Assembly: GCF_900129135.1 (NCBI RefSeq)
Contig: NZ_FQVI01000005.1
Span: 9,437-73,436, forward strand
Origin: Lactonifactor longoviformis DSM 17459
Lineage (GTDB): Bacteria; Bacillota; Clostridia; Lachnospirales; Lachnospiraceae
Reading direction: 5' to 3'
DNA: 64,000 nucleotides
Shown: piece after piece, positions 45,901 to 51,650 of the stretch
Position numbering within the stretch: position 1 is the first letter of the stretch
Layout: each line of letters starts with the position of its first letter
The notes under the pieces: generated by a model
The model's input: the letters and a program-made list of their open reading frames with translations, nothing else
Told to the model about the DNA's origin: nothing
Databases searched by the model: none
Translations under genes and position numbers: made by a program

Positions 45901-46056
45901 AAGAACAATAAATGTGATTTTTATGGAACAGAAGACGGAACATATGACGCGTATGCAAACAGTCATAAAGCTGCAGTTGCATTTGAAAATGAGTTGAAGT
46001 CTGATTGGAAGTGGCTCAGTGATGTGGCCTCTGTGGTAAACGAGTTCACGAAATAA
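39991..46056 (+). CDS. Giant double-vWA surface adhesin
   Basis: 2021 residues behind AAAGGGG. A signal peptide ends near NASA at about 33. Two related N-terminal beta modules (about 85-250 and 255-400) follow, then vWA domain 1 with MIDAS DESGS at about 487, a beta-rich linker, a SpaA/Cna-B-like module at about 1195-1260 (KLEGAVFQVYNQDGEIVGEG...MKEVAAPDGYV), vWA domain 2 with DRSGS at about 1347, and C-terminal beta modules. There is no LPXTG, membrane span or wall repeat at the C-terminus. It probably joins the fibre as a tip adhesin or is held non-covalently. Confidence 0.85.
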   Translation: MRADKKIMRYIAGLLCMVLLVTTVFPQMTVNASAEQTDTENIAEGETTDSKPEDDGLEEQSSLTDIPEPLSDVNVKDTAEDEEISSQTEYSYEDGEIKAVVNLHSPEAVPTGSELKVRLISKGDEEQKDRYASISAYMAEKSVQDQFAIDAFLAYDIYFVYDGQEIIPSEGGIDVTLSFKNENVPDSYKDSLKDSKELKLYQLQEAADSTGNLSVNDMQDRIRDLVQNDNGSVDEIGFTMDSYLPLIITWKQAPVLTYEYSDEEVRVQASVSEMGVLPQGAELKVEKITDIENYNQIETSIQEMLGDAQKAILKLVPYDISFYKDGEKIEPDGTVNISLQVTEGVELPQDGALALIHQKDDGTAEEKEAFAAAEDGTVTNIEFESNDFSVYTLTVLQNVEDGEEIKGITCVSFTDAGPLLGPVYLTQQNRLRTASASARDVQPDNGLELRKKAVKDGDDYNIQLEAYATGTVSSSDKVIPTDIVLVLDESGSMTTKDMYSYTEVKGTRYYSNRNYNYGFSSGNYSIKLADGTYQSVTWYGRDANNIDYYRYRTGGRYVYVYPVLEGSYNSIGRAQNYDVVQFYEYEVISRQQALKNSVEKFANLVAENALENEVDHRIAVVGYSNEGVLFDGSTRRSNPSTSQYRNAFKDMSTTNGLNSILSSKNNIAASGSTYVQYGMSMAQNLFLNDTKTGERNRVVVMFTDGRPGYSTNGFYNSTANSAIDYARQIKSPITASGGCGATVYTIGVLDNGDPDDMSYNFTGNSDSVSNPPTNRYMNLVSSNYPNARSMSNTGAGSNQGYYLVAGNEEELTEIFEKIQGSIETPKIELDSSTVIKDYVTQYFDNISNVKAYIVDYKGNDKWADRNNWTEIPQRNISVNGKQVSVTGFNYSENFVTDDDGNGKPRGKKVVIEFNVKRADGFIGGNNVPTNENTSAVYRGNGTKVEAFEEPLVDVELLYDYETQDRSIYITNDWQSVEEFLKGTSGSIPYLIGGESYNVNGTNNHFADIVYTVKDKDGKMVGKYTVKAGDTSGTWSSKSIDTTGLTKDTVFTITAKVTASVDKTNGVDDLNVDGKDATLYVWTPTVNSTDTEIFLGETTDLAERVDGSVAWGHSSGNAPEPSTGKPELTCDYTAVNGGTEIGNDTSQYAPKKDSDIKLTVTAGGKNITAHTEFTNLSPTHQGAADHQFTVYVRQVVLTFGKVNTKNEKLEGAVFQVYNQDGEIVGEGTSDEKGEVRIEGLPKGELTMKEVAAPDGYVTGNIIWKVIVDEDGNVTLKNTTDEEVHEIINYTPDEFLDNSLKYSKTAELAKEQGSWDNRIYNININAHSELLESSSSTIGGVADTVMVLDRSGSMRYGNGASSNSYITSYTQVDRDDMVTSKVYYYNKSYQNPIKYIDGQWKRYSNSSWSSMTDRDYSYVYTWIARMTSLKDAASAFIENTGARSPESKIGVVSFAASESRDADLITASSNTGVLLEAVNQLRPNGGTRPDLGLKEALDLFDSTSKVPKYAILFTDGKPESGGASESTLRSYAENAANALKEAGVKVFVVGLGLKDNDGDQSNEWLSTKEWITTKIAFSPEYCFTTDEASDLEQIFEKISSTITKATDIANATIKDVVSPGFEIVTADNQTVTKAMIDAAKKQGKDGYELEGGYVNIETINGKECYTITWKGETIKTAEGGGWSGSFKVKAKDTFIGGNDVATNVSPDSVIEAPGLGTAVLPEPTVNVKAAFQVKNAENTIFWGDGIPVDAASIARIFDENAVTNTVNGSKVTFESATATGSFKMTWYSDKECTKEVIAQQWENMKPEFDQEFYLKVEFQPKSDGSASAEASGGNVVSTVVGVNEKDAGKEYGVYTIHVVKGQLDITKEINKQYTDVQAINSQQSFVFRVDRRETPGTEITDTYYAVLGFDANSGNLTDTDTLSGLKKGYYTITEQTEWSSKYTQTEVTDNYDGKIADHENAVNLFIGEKLEDKNNKCDFYGTEDGTYDAYANSHKAAVAFENELKSDWKWLSDVASVVNEFTK

Positions 46057-46119
46057 TGAAGATATGTTATAATGGATTCGAATGGAAATCATGTAAGTGC
46101 AGGGAGGAAATATAAATTT

Positions 46120-46623
46120 ATGAAAACAGCATATAAGTGGGTCACAACAATATTACTCGTTGTACTTATAGCATTTGTAGCAGCATTGTTTTTGCCAAGA
46201 GTATTTGGTTTAAAGCCTTTGGCAGTATTGAGCGGCAGTATGGAGCCTACGTACCATGTGGGGAGCCTTGTCTATATCGATGAGGTATCCCCGGAGAAGG
46301 TACAGGTGGGAGATCCTATTACATTTAACATTGGTGAGGATACTGTGGTAACTCACCGGGTAATAGAAATTGATGAAGAGAATCAGTCTTTTAAGACAAA
46401 AGGGGACGCCAACAATACGGAAGACGGAGGGGCTGTTGCTTTCTCCTCTGTGATTGGGAAACCGGTATTCTCTATCCCATATATGGGATATGTTGCAGTC
46501 TATGCAAACACCAGAACCGGAATGATTCTTCTTGTCACACTGATACTTGTAGTCCTGATTTTAACATTTTTGCCGGATTGGTTGAACAAAAACGACAAGG
46601 GTGAAGATGGAGGTGAATCATGA
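46120..46623 (+). CDS. sipW: SipW-type signal peptidase 1
   Basis: 167 residues from the ATG at 46120 behind AGGGAGGAAA; the earlier in-frame ATG has no site. N-terminal span, catalytic Ser40 in VLSGSMEP, and His79 in VVTHRV. A Ser-His pair in place of Ser-Lys marks the ER/SipW type of signal peptidase I. A second span is at the C-terminus. It should process the TasA-like preproteins; the adjacent gene at 46620 overlaps it by ATGA. Confidence 0.9.
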   Translation: MKTAYKWVTTILLVVLIAFVAALFLPRVFGLKPLAVLSGSMEPTYHVGSLVYIDEVSPEKVQVGDPITFNIGEDTVVTHRVIEIDEENQSFKTKGDANNTEDGGAVAFSSVIGKPVFSIPYMGYVAVYANTRTGMILLVTLILVVLILTFLPDWLNKNDKGEDGGES

Positions 46624-47291
46624 AAAAGCTAAGTAAAAAAGCCAGAGTATTTATGGCAGCAGCTGGTTCAGTTCTGGTGCTTACCTGTGCGATAGGCGTG
46701 ACATTGGCACTTTTGAAGACGCAATCCGAACCGGCAACAAATGATTTTAAGGGAACTGCTGTAAACATTGCAGTAGTAGAAAATGGAAATGATTATGAGA
46801 ATGAGTCTAAGGAAGGTTTACAGAATGTAAATACTTTTGAAAAGATTCAGACAGGAAACAAAGTTGCTAAAGATGTTAAGATTAAAAATCTTACATCAGA
46901 TGAGTTTCCCACCGGCGATACTTATGTGAGGGTACGCCTGGTCCCCATTCTCAGATACCTGGGGGGGGACAGAGACGGAGAGATTGTTCCGTTTACCATT
47001 GAAGACAGTAAACTGGAGTATACAATGGCAGGAGATTTTGGTGATAAGTGGGTAACTACGGGAGAAGGTGCAGATACTTATTATTATTACAAAAAATCCC
47101 TGACTCCAGGCGAATCTACTGATTCGTTGATTTCGGAAATTGCATACAATGGTGAACTTCCAAGGGGAATTGACTGTTATCTTGAGCTACAGGTTTTGGC
47201 TGAAGGAATTTCTGCAAAACAGAACGGCTCGGTGGATGATAGTTGGGAGGGTGTGCATGTAGATGGAGCCGGGCTCATTGCAACAAAGTAG
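46620..47291 (+). CDS. SipW-dependent TasA/camelysin-like protein
   Basis: 223 residues. The signal region is MKKLSKKARVFMAAAGSVLV followed by a GVTLALL turn, typical for SipW substrates. The mature domain shows TFEKIQTGNKVAKDVKIKNL, TYVRVRLVPILRYL and YYYKKSLTPGESTDSLI, the family core. It is translationally coupled to SipW-1, the same partnership as tapA-sipW-tasA of Bacillus subtilis. It may be the minor, anchoring or nucleating subunit delivered with the adhesin. Confidence 0.8.
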   Translation: MKKLSKKARVFMAAAGSVLVLTCAIGVTLALLKTQSEPATNDFKGTAVNIAVVENGNDYENESKEGLQNVNTFEKIQTGNKVAKDVKIKNLTSDEFPTGDTYVRVRLVPILRYLGGDRDGEIVPFTIEDSKLEYTMAGDFGDKWVTTGEGADTYYYYKKSLTPGESTDSLISEIAYNGELPRGIDCYLELQVLAEGISAKQNGSVDDSWEGVHVDGAGLIATK

Positions 47292-47324
47292 CAGGCCCTG
47301 ATAGGCGAATATTGTTATAGAAAG

Positions 47325-47369
47325 GCTGTAGTGAAAACGCAGAGATGCGTTTTTGCTGCAGCTTTTTTT
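47325..47369 (+). terminator. Terminator of the B operon
   Basis: GCTGTAG with inner AAAACGC pairs with GCGTTTT and CTGCAGC, followed by seven T. It lies in the 305-bp gap that also holds promoters C and D. Confidence 0.88.
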
Positions 47370-47420
47370 GGGGCTTATAGCGAAAAAAGTGCAATAAATG
47401 TTTTTGTAAATACGGTATTA

Positions 47421-47453
47421 TGTGACCGCAGTGTGACTGACAAAGGCCATAAT
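47421..47453 (+). promoter_or_regulatory. SARP-type direct-repeat promoter C
   Basis: TGTGAC at 47421-47426 and 47432-47437, 10 bp, CATAAT at 47448-47453. It is the first of two tandem promoters, 101 bp apart, in front of the fibre-subunit operon. Confidence 0.72.
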
Positions 47454-47521
47454 ATAAACATAAAAGAAATTTTTGAACAGGTCTCTACGGTAACATGGAA
47501 ACTTAAAATAAAATAAAGGTA

Positions 47522-47554
47522 TGTGACCGAAATGTGACTTCCAAAGTTCATAAT
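47522..47554 (+). promoter_or_regulatory. SARP-type direct-repeat promoter D
   Basis: TGTGAC at 47522-47527 and 47533-47538, 10 bp, CATAAT at 47549-47554. Same spacing as A-C. Transcription from here would start about 35 bp before the gene at 47597. Confidence 0.75.
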
Positions 47555-47596
47555 AAACGTATAAAGTGAAAACACTCCGGAAGAGAGGAATGTGGA

Positions 47597-48304
47597 ATGA
47601 TAAAGAAGAATAAGAAGAGGTTAAAGTTTCTGATAGTATATACTTTAGTAGCAGTCTTGGGAATAGGAGTCACACTTGCATTGCTGCGGGATGTCACGGA
47701 AACAAAGAAGAATACTTTTGCATCTAATAAGAAGATATCATTGTTGCTGCGGGAGCCCAGCTGGGACGGATATGAGTTTGCGGATGAGTCAACATCAAAT
47801 GGTCAGAGCGCTAAGCCGGGAATTACGGGGGATGCATTAAAGGCTCTGGGGGTTGAAAAGGCTGCACAGTATGTACCCGGAGAAATAATCCCAAAGAATC
47901 CCCAGGTAAAGAACAGCGGGAATAAAGAAACAGGAGTTCCGATATATGCAGCTGTTAAAGTACAATTTATAGATGATACAGATGCACAGGTTACATACGA
48001 GGAATTCAAAAACAGGTATTTAACGTCTGCGGGGATCACTTTTAATACAGAACACTGGAAGGAACTCGCTACGGATACTACAGATAAGCTTTATATGTAT
48101 AAAGAAATTTTAGCTCCTGGAGAGGATACTTCATCTGCACCGTTGTTTTCAGAGGTACCTATCAGTTTAGAGCTTATGCCAGATTCGGCATCAGGGTTGT
48201 TCCCTCAGTTCCGCATCAAAGTAACGGCATACGCAATTCAGTCGGAATATGTCAAAGAACCTGAAAATGAGATGTTAAAGTTTGTGAAGGGCACCACCAA
48301 ATAA
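47597..48304 (+). CDS. SipW-dependent TasA/camelysin-like protein
   Basis: 235 residues. Basic start (KKNKKRLKF), hydrophobic core and the turn GIGVTLALLRDVTETKKNTF, which is the signature end of a SipW-type signal. The family core follows: PGEIIPKNPQVKNSG, VPIYAAVKVQFID and LYMYKEILAPGEDTS, then IKVTAYAIQSE near the end. First gene of the fibre-subunit operon under two tandem promoters. Confidence 0.8.
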   Translation: MIKKNKKRLKFLIVYTLVAVLGIGVTLALLRDVTETKKNTFASNKKISLLLREPSWDGYEFADESTSNGQSAKPGITGDALKALGVEKAAQYVPGEIIPKNPQVKNSGNKETGVPIYAAVKVQFIDDTDAQVTYEEFKNRYLTSAGITFNTEHWKELATDTTDKLYMYKEILAPGEDTSSAPLFSEVPISLELMPDSASGLFPQFRIKVTAYAIQSEYVKEPENEMLKFVKGTTK

Positions 48305-48378
48305 GTATTAAAAAGAGAATATCTTTTTATTATAGAGGAATTTAAATTAAATAAAATCAGAAAATGGAGGATAAGATT

Positions 48379-49185
48379 ATGGCAAACAAGAAAAGATTAG
48401 CAACAACGGTTGGAGCAATGGCTCTCACAGCAGTATTGGCAATTGGCGGTACATTGGCTTATTTATCACAGGTAACAGAGACTAAGAAGAATATGTTTAC
48501 CGGAAGTGACAACCTGAAAACAACCATTACAGAGACCGAGTGGAAGGGTGGAGAAGATTATACACCAGGTAAGGCTATCGCAAAGAACCCGGTAATTACA
48601 AACCAGGCTGATTCAAGCACTTCAATTTATGCAGGTGTGAAGATTCAGTTCTATGATCACAATAATAACCCAATCAGCTATAATACGTTCGTAGAAAAAT
48701 ATGCTACGGTACAGTACAAAGATGCAACAGGCGCATTTAAAGATGGATTTAATCCGGCTTGGGTAGTAGATTCTACAACGGCAGACAGTACAAAAGGACT
48801 TTTCCTGAACTACAATGCAGAGATAGCACCCGGCAATCCTACCGCGGCAGTATTTGATCAGGTAACAGTTAACTATGGCATTAAAAAAGAGTGGAATCAG
48901 AAGAGTGAAGTTACAACTGTATATCCTGTACAGACCGATAAAAACGGAAATTATGTGACAGATGAAAATGGAAACTATGTACCTGATACATCAAACCCCA
49001 TTGATTCTACCACTGAAGTAGGGGATACATCTGTAACATTTGTTGACAGCAATGGTGAAGTGGTTGATGCATTTGTATTACCTCAGTTCCAGATTGATGT
49101 AACTGGTTATGCTGTGCAGTCCGCAGATTTAACACTTGAGAAGGGCGTTGTTGAACTGAAGGCTTTAGCAGGACTTAACAAATAA
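48379..49185 (+). CDS. SipW-dependent TasA/camelysin-like protein (largest)
   Basis: 268 residues from the ATG at 48379 behind TGGAGG. Signal end LAIGGTLAYLSQVTETKKNMF, then YTPGKAIAKNPVITNQADS, SIYAGVKIQFYD and LFLNYNAEIAPGNPT. An extra insert of about 45 residues with a twofold NGNYV repeat separates the last strands, and DVTGYAVQSADL closes the fold. It resembles the protein at 47597 most. Probably a major or variant fibre subunit. Confidence 0.82.
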   Translation: MANKKRLATTVGAMALTAVLAIGGTLAYLSQVTETKKNMFTGSDNLKTTITETEWKGGEDYTPGKAIAKNPVITNQADSSTSIYAGVKIQFYDHNNNPISYNTFVEKYATVQYKDATGAFKDGFNPAWVVDSTTADSTKGLFLNYNAEIAPGNPTAAVFDQVTVNYGIKKEWNQKSEVTTVYPVQTDKNGNYVTDENGNYVPDTSNPIDSTTEVGDTSVTFVDSNGEVVDAFVLPQFQIDVTGYAVQSADLTLEKGVVELKALAGLNK

Positions 49186-49215
49186 TAGTTAATTAGAAGA
49201 TGAAGGAGAGCCGAT

Positions 49216-49914
49216 ATGAATAATAAAAAATTAAGAAAATCATTAATTGCACTGGGATTGGTTGCAATCGTCGGAATTGGCGGTACATTAGCATACTTCA
49301 GCCAGAAGACGGAGGAAAAACAGAACGTATTTACCATGGGAGCAGGCCTTACCGGAGAACTGAAGGAACCCGAATGGGATAATGTAGACTTCGGCGGCGG
49401 TTCAGCAGGAATTGAAGAAGGCAAATTAGGAGAGAAATTAGCGGAAAACTTTACTCCCGGCTTAGAGATTCCTAAGGACCCTGCAATTAAAAACACCACA
49501 GTTACAGAGGAAGGCAAAGCTGCAGATGCATGGGTAGCTATCAAGATTAAATATGTAGGTGCTGACAGAGAAACCGCAACTACATACGCAGCATTAGATA
49601 AATTTATCAATGTTACCTTCGGAGATAAGTGGACACTGAATGATGACAAAACAATTGCTTACTATAATGTTAAACTTCCGGCAGGAGAAACCACACAGGA
49701 TCTGTTCTCCAAAGTAGTGATTGACAATAAAGCAATCACACAGGCGCAGTATGACAATAAACAGTTCAATGCAAGCCTTTATTCAGATGAGGATCCGGCA
49801 TCCAACTACATTATGAGCAACTTCAACATTGAACTTCAGGGGTATCTGGTACAGACAGAAGGATTTGAAAATGCGCAGGCAGCAATGGCAGGAGCTTATC
49901 CGGACGAATTTTAA
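49216..49914 (+). CDS. SipW-dependent TasA/camelysin-like protein
   Basis: 232 residues behind GAAGGAGAG. Signal end VGIGGTLAYFSQKTEEKQNVF is close to consensus. The family core reads FTPGLEIPKDPAIKN, DAWVAIKIKYVG and YYNVKLPAGETTQDLF, and it ends NIELQGYLVQTEGF. It is the third subunit gene in the operon. As with TasA itself, no catalytic residues are evident, so a structural role is more likely than a peptidase role. Confidence 0.82.
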   Translation: MNNKKLRKSLIALGLVAIVGIGGTLAYFSQKTEEKQNVFTMGAGLTGELKEPEWDNVDFGGGSAGIEEGKLGEKLAENFTPGLEIPKDPAIKNTTVTEEGKAADAWVAIKIKYVGADRETATTYAALDKFINVTFGDKWTLNDDKTIAYYNVKLPAGETTQDLFSKVVIDNKAITQAQYDNKQFNASLYSDEDPASNYIMSNFNIELQGYLVQTEGFENAQAAMAGAYPDEF

Positions 49915-49962
49915 TTATAACGGAAGGAAAGCAAATTAAAATGACAAGGAAAGGTGAATAAT

Positions 49963-50589
49963 ATGATGAACAGAAAAAAACTCACAGCAGTTGTTGCATC
50001 AGTTGCCCTGGTTGCTGTACTGGGAATCGGCGGAACATTGATGTACTTTACGGATAAAGATGAAAAAACAAATGTTATTACTTTAGGCAAAGTTGATGGT
50101 ACTTTAGATGAAGATTCTACAGACGGCGATAAGACGGATGACGGTATTGAATACGGAGATATCCAGCCGGGAGATACTTTGAACAAGGTGCCGACTGTGA
50201 CTTTAGCTGATGATTCGCAGGATGCGTATTTGAGAGTAGAGATGAAGATTGACGGGCTGGATGACTATGAAGGCTATGCGGATGCAATTGAGAGCGGATT
50301 GGACATAGGAAGCAATTGGAAAAAGGGTCCTGATGGATATTATTATTACAATGTTAAGTTATCAGCAGGCGATGAAGCAAGTAAAACATCACAGCCACTG
50401 TTTACAACAGTTGTTATCCCGGCAACATGGGGCAATGAAGTGTCTGAGGCAACCTTTAAAATCAATCTTGTAGCAGAGTTAATTCAGGCAGACAATTTTG
50501 AGGATGGCCAGGGAAATATTATCCGGGATGCTGATACTAATATGATTATAGGATGGAATAACACAGGTACTATTGAGCCTGCAAAATAA
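49963..50589 (+). CDS. SipW-dependent TasA/camelysin-like protein
   Basis: 208 residues from ATG 49963 behind AAGGAAAGG (GTG 49954 is an in-frame alternative). Signal end LGIGGTLMYFTDKDEKTNV. Core: IQPGDTLNKVPTVTLADDSQDAYLRVEMKI and YYYNVKLSAGDEASKTSQPLF, ending FKINLVAELIQADNF. It is the smallest and closest to a canonical camelysin/TasA in length. A strong hairpin follows, after which the last two genes of the operon are read. Confidence 0.82.
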   Translation: MMNRKKLTAVVASVALVAVLGIGGTLMYFTDKDEKTNVITLGKVDGTLDEDSTDGDKTDDGIEYGDIQPGDTLNKVPTVTLADDSQDAYLRVEMKIDGLDDYEGYADAIESGLDIGSNWKKGPDGYYYYNVKLSAGDEASKTSQPLFTTVVIPATWGNEVSEATFKINLVAELIQADNFEDGQGNIIRDADTNMIIGWNNTGTIEPAK

Positions 50590-50607
50590 TTGAACAAAAG
50601 CTACATA

Positions 50608-50638
50608 CCCCCAACCGTCCGTCCAGGCCGGCTGGGGG
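50608..50638 (+). other. GC-rich hairpin without T tract
   Basis: CCCCCA pairs with TGGGGG and, after one mismatch, CCG pairs with CGG. No T run follows. It may stabilise the subunit mRNA 3' end or allow partial read-through to the genes at 50671 and 50880. Confidence 0.5.
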
Positions 50639-50670
50639 CATAATAAGAAAAAGCAGAAAGGGAATGAAGT

Positions 50671-50883
50671 ATGGGTGAAGAACACAAAACTCAAGTGATT
50701 GAGGCGGCGGGACAGAGTTTCATCGTCGAAATAAAATGCGTTCAGAATCATACCTGGCAGGGGGTTGTGACCTGGGTGGAACAAAAAAAGAAAGTTCCTT
50801 TTCGAAGTGCTTTAGAATTAATCAAGTTATTAGACTCTGCAGTGGGATCTGAACATTTAGAAACTATGGAGGAATGGAAATGA
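50671..50883 (+). CDS. Small protein sharing a domain with the 38026 product
   Basis: 70 residues behind AAAGGGAATG. The core FIVEIKCVQNHTWQGVVTW and FRSALELIKLLDSAV parallels the C-terminal part of the protein at 38026. It has no signal peptide, so it is cytoplasmic. It overlaps SipW-2 by ATGA, so both are made together. Function unknown; a link to the BTAD regulators is suggested by the shared domain. Confidence 0.65.
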   Translation: MGEEHKTQVIEAAGQSFIVEIKCVQNHTWQGVVTWVEQKKKVPFRSALELIKLLDSAVGSEHLETMEEWK

Positions 50884-51380
50884 TAGGAAGAGTACTTAAT
50901 ATTCTCGGCACTGTCATTGTATTAGGAATCATCCTGATATCCATTCCTTTTTTAGTGCCTAAAATTATGGGCTATCATGTATACGATGTGATCAGCGGGA
51001 GTATGGAGCCTGAGTATCCCAAAGGGTGTCTGGTTCTGGTAAAACCCCTGGAACCCGGACAGGTGCAGGAGGGTGATGTCATTACCTTCCGGGTGAGCAG
51101 CACCTCGGATGCAGTCACCACGCACCGGGTGGTGGGGATAGATGAGGACAAACAGATCTTCCGCACCAAGGGTGATGCCAACAGCGGGCAGGACGCGGAG
51201 CCGGTGGCCTTTCAGCGGCTGGTGGGAAAGGTAATGTTTAAGATTCCTCTTCTGGGAAATTATGCCCGGTTTATCCGTTCTACGCCGGGAACTGTGACGG
51301 GAATCTTCCTATTTATAATAGCTATTTTGCTGTGGTATATGGGCTCGCTCCTTACACCAAGGAAAGCGAAAAGAGAATGA
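50880..51380 (+). CDS. sipW: SipW-type signal peptidase 2
   Basis: 166 residues from ATG 50880, with GGAGG at the right distance; the ATG at 50874 is too close to it. N-terminal span, Ser41 in VISGSMEP, His82 in VTTHRV, and a C-terminal span. It is clearly diverged from SipW-1, sharing mainly the catalytic boxes. A second peptidase at the end of the subunit operon suggests dedicated processing of the four subunits there. Confidence 0.9.
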   Translation: MIGRVLNILGTVIVLGIILISIPFLVPKIMGYHVYDVISGSMEPEYPKGCLVLVKPLEPGQVQEGDVITFRVSSTSDAVTTHRVVGIDEDKQIFRTKGDANSGQDAEPVAFQRLVGKVMFKIPLLGNYARFIRSTPGTVTGIFLFIIAILLWYMGSLLTPRKAKRE

Positions 51381-51446
51381 GTGTATATGCAGGCAAAGGA
51401 ATGGGACTCCTTCGGCAGAGAATACAGGGGTTAAAGTTTAATATAA

Positions 51447-51490
51447 GGGACGTTGTTGCTTCATCATAGACAACGTCCCCGATTGTTTTT
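51447..51490 (+). terminator. Terminator at the right end of the island
   Basis: GGGACGTTGT pairs with ACAACGTCCC; a GATTGTTTTT tract follows a few bases later. It insulates rpoB from the fibre operon. Confidence 0.75.
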
Positions 51491-51526
51491 CTTGCAAAAC
51501 AATGAATAAAAAAGAAAAATTAGATG

Positions 51527-51555
51527 TTGACAGGCTGAAAAGTTTGTGATACAGT
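51527..51555 (+). promoter_or_regulatory. rpoB promoter
   Basis: Perfect TTGACA, 17-bp spacer, TACAGT. With rplL far away and two terminators between, this promoter must supply rpoBC. A TATAAT at 51614-51619 has no good -35 and is less likely. Confidence 0.8.
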
Positions 51556-51650
51556 AAAAAATGCACTATTATGGCAAGATATGCCTACTCGTAATAATGC
51601 CGTGGGCTGATGTTATAATAAATTTAAAATATACAAGGGGTGACACGTCA

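Noticed and set aside
46072-46119. Upstream start of SipW-1
   Set aside because: No ribosome site; ATG 46120 follows AGGGAGGAAA and gives a length equal to SipW-2.
47331-47516. Open frame of 61 codons between the B operon and promoter D
   Set aside because: It runs through a terminator hairpin and promoter C, has no ribosome site, and its translation shows no protein-like pattern.
51561-51650. 30-residue N-terminal extension of RpoB
   Set aside because: No ribosome site, overlaps the promoter region, and RpoB proteins start near the MEKNRIRP position.
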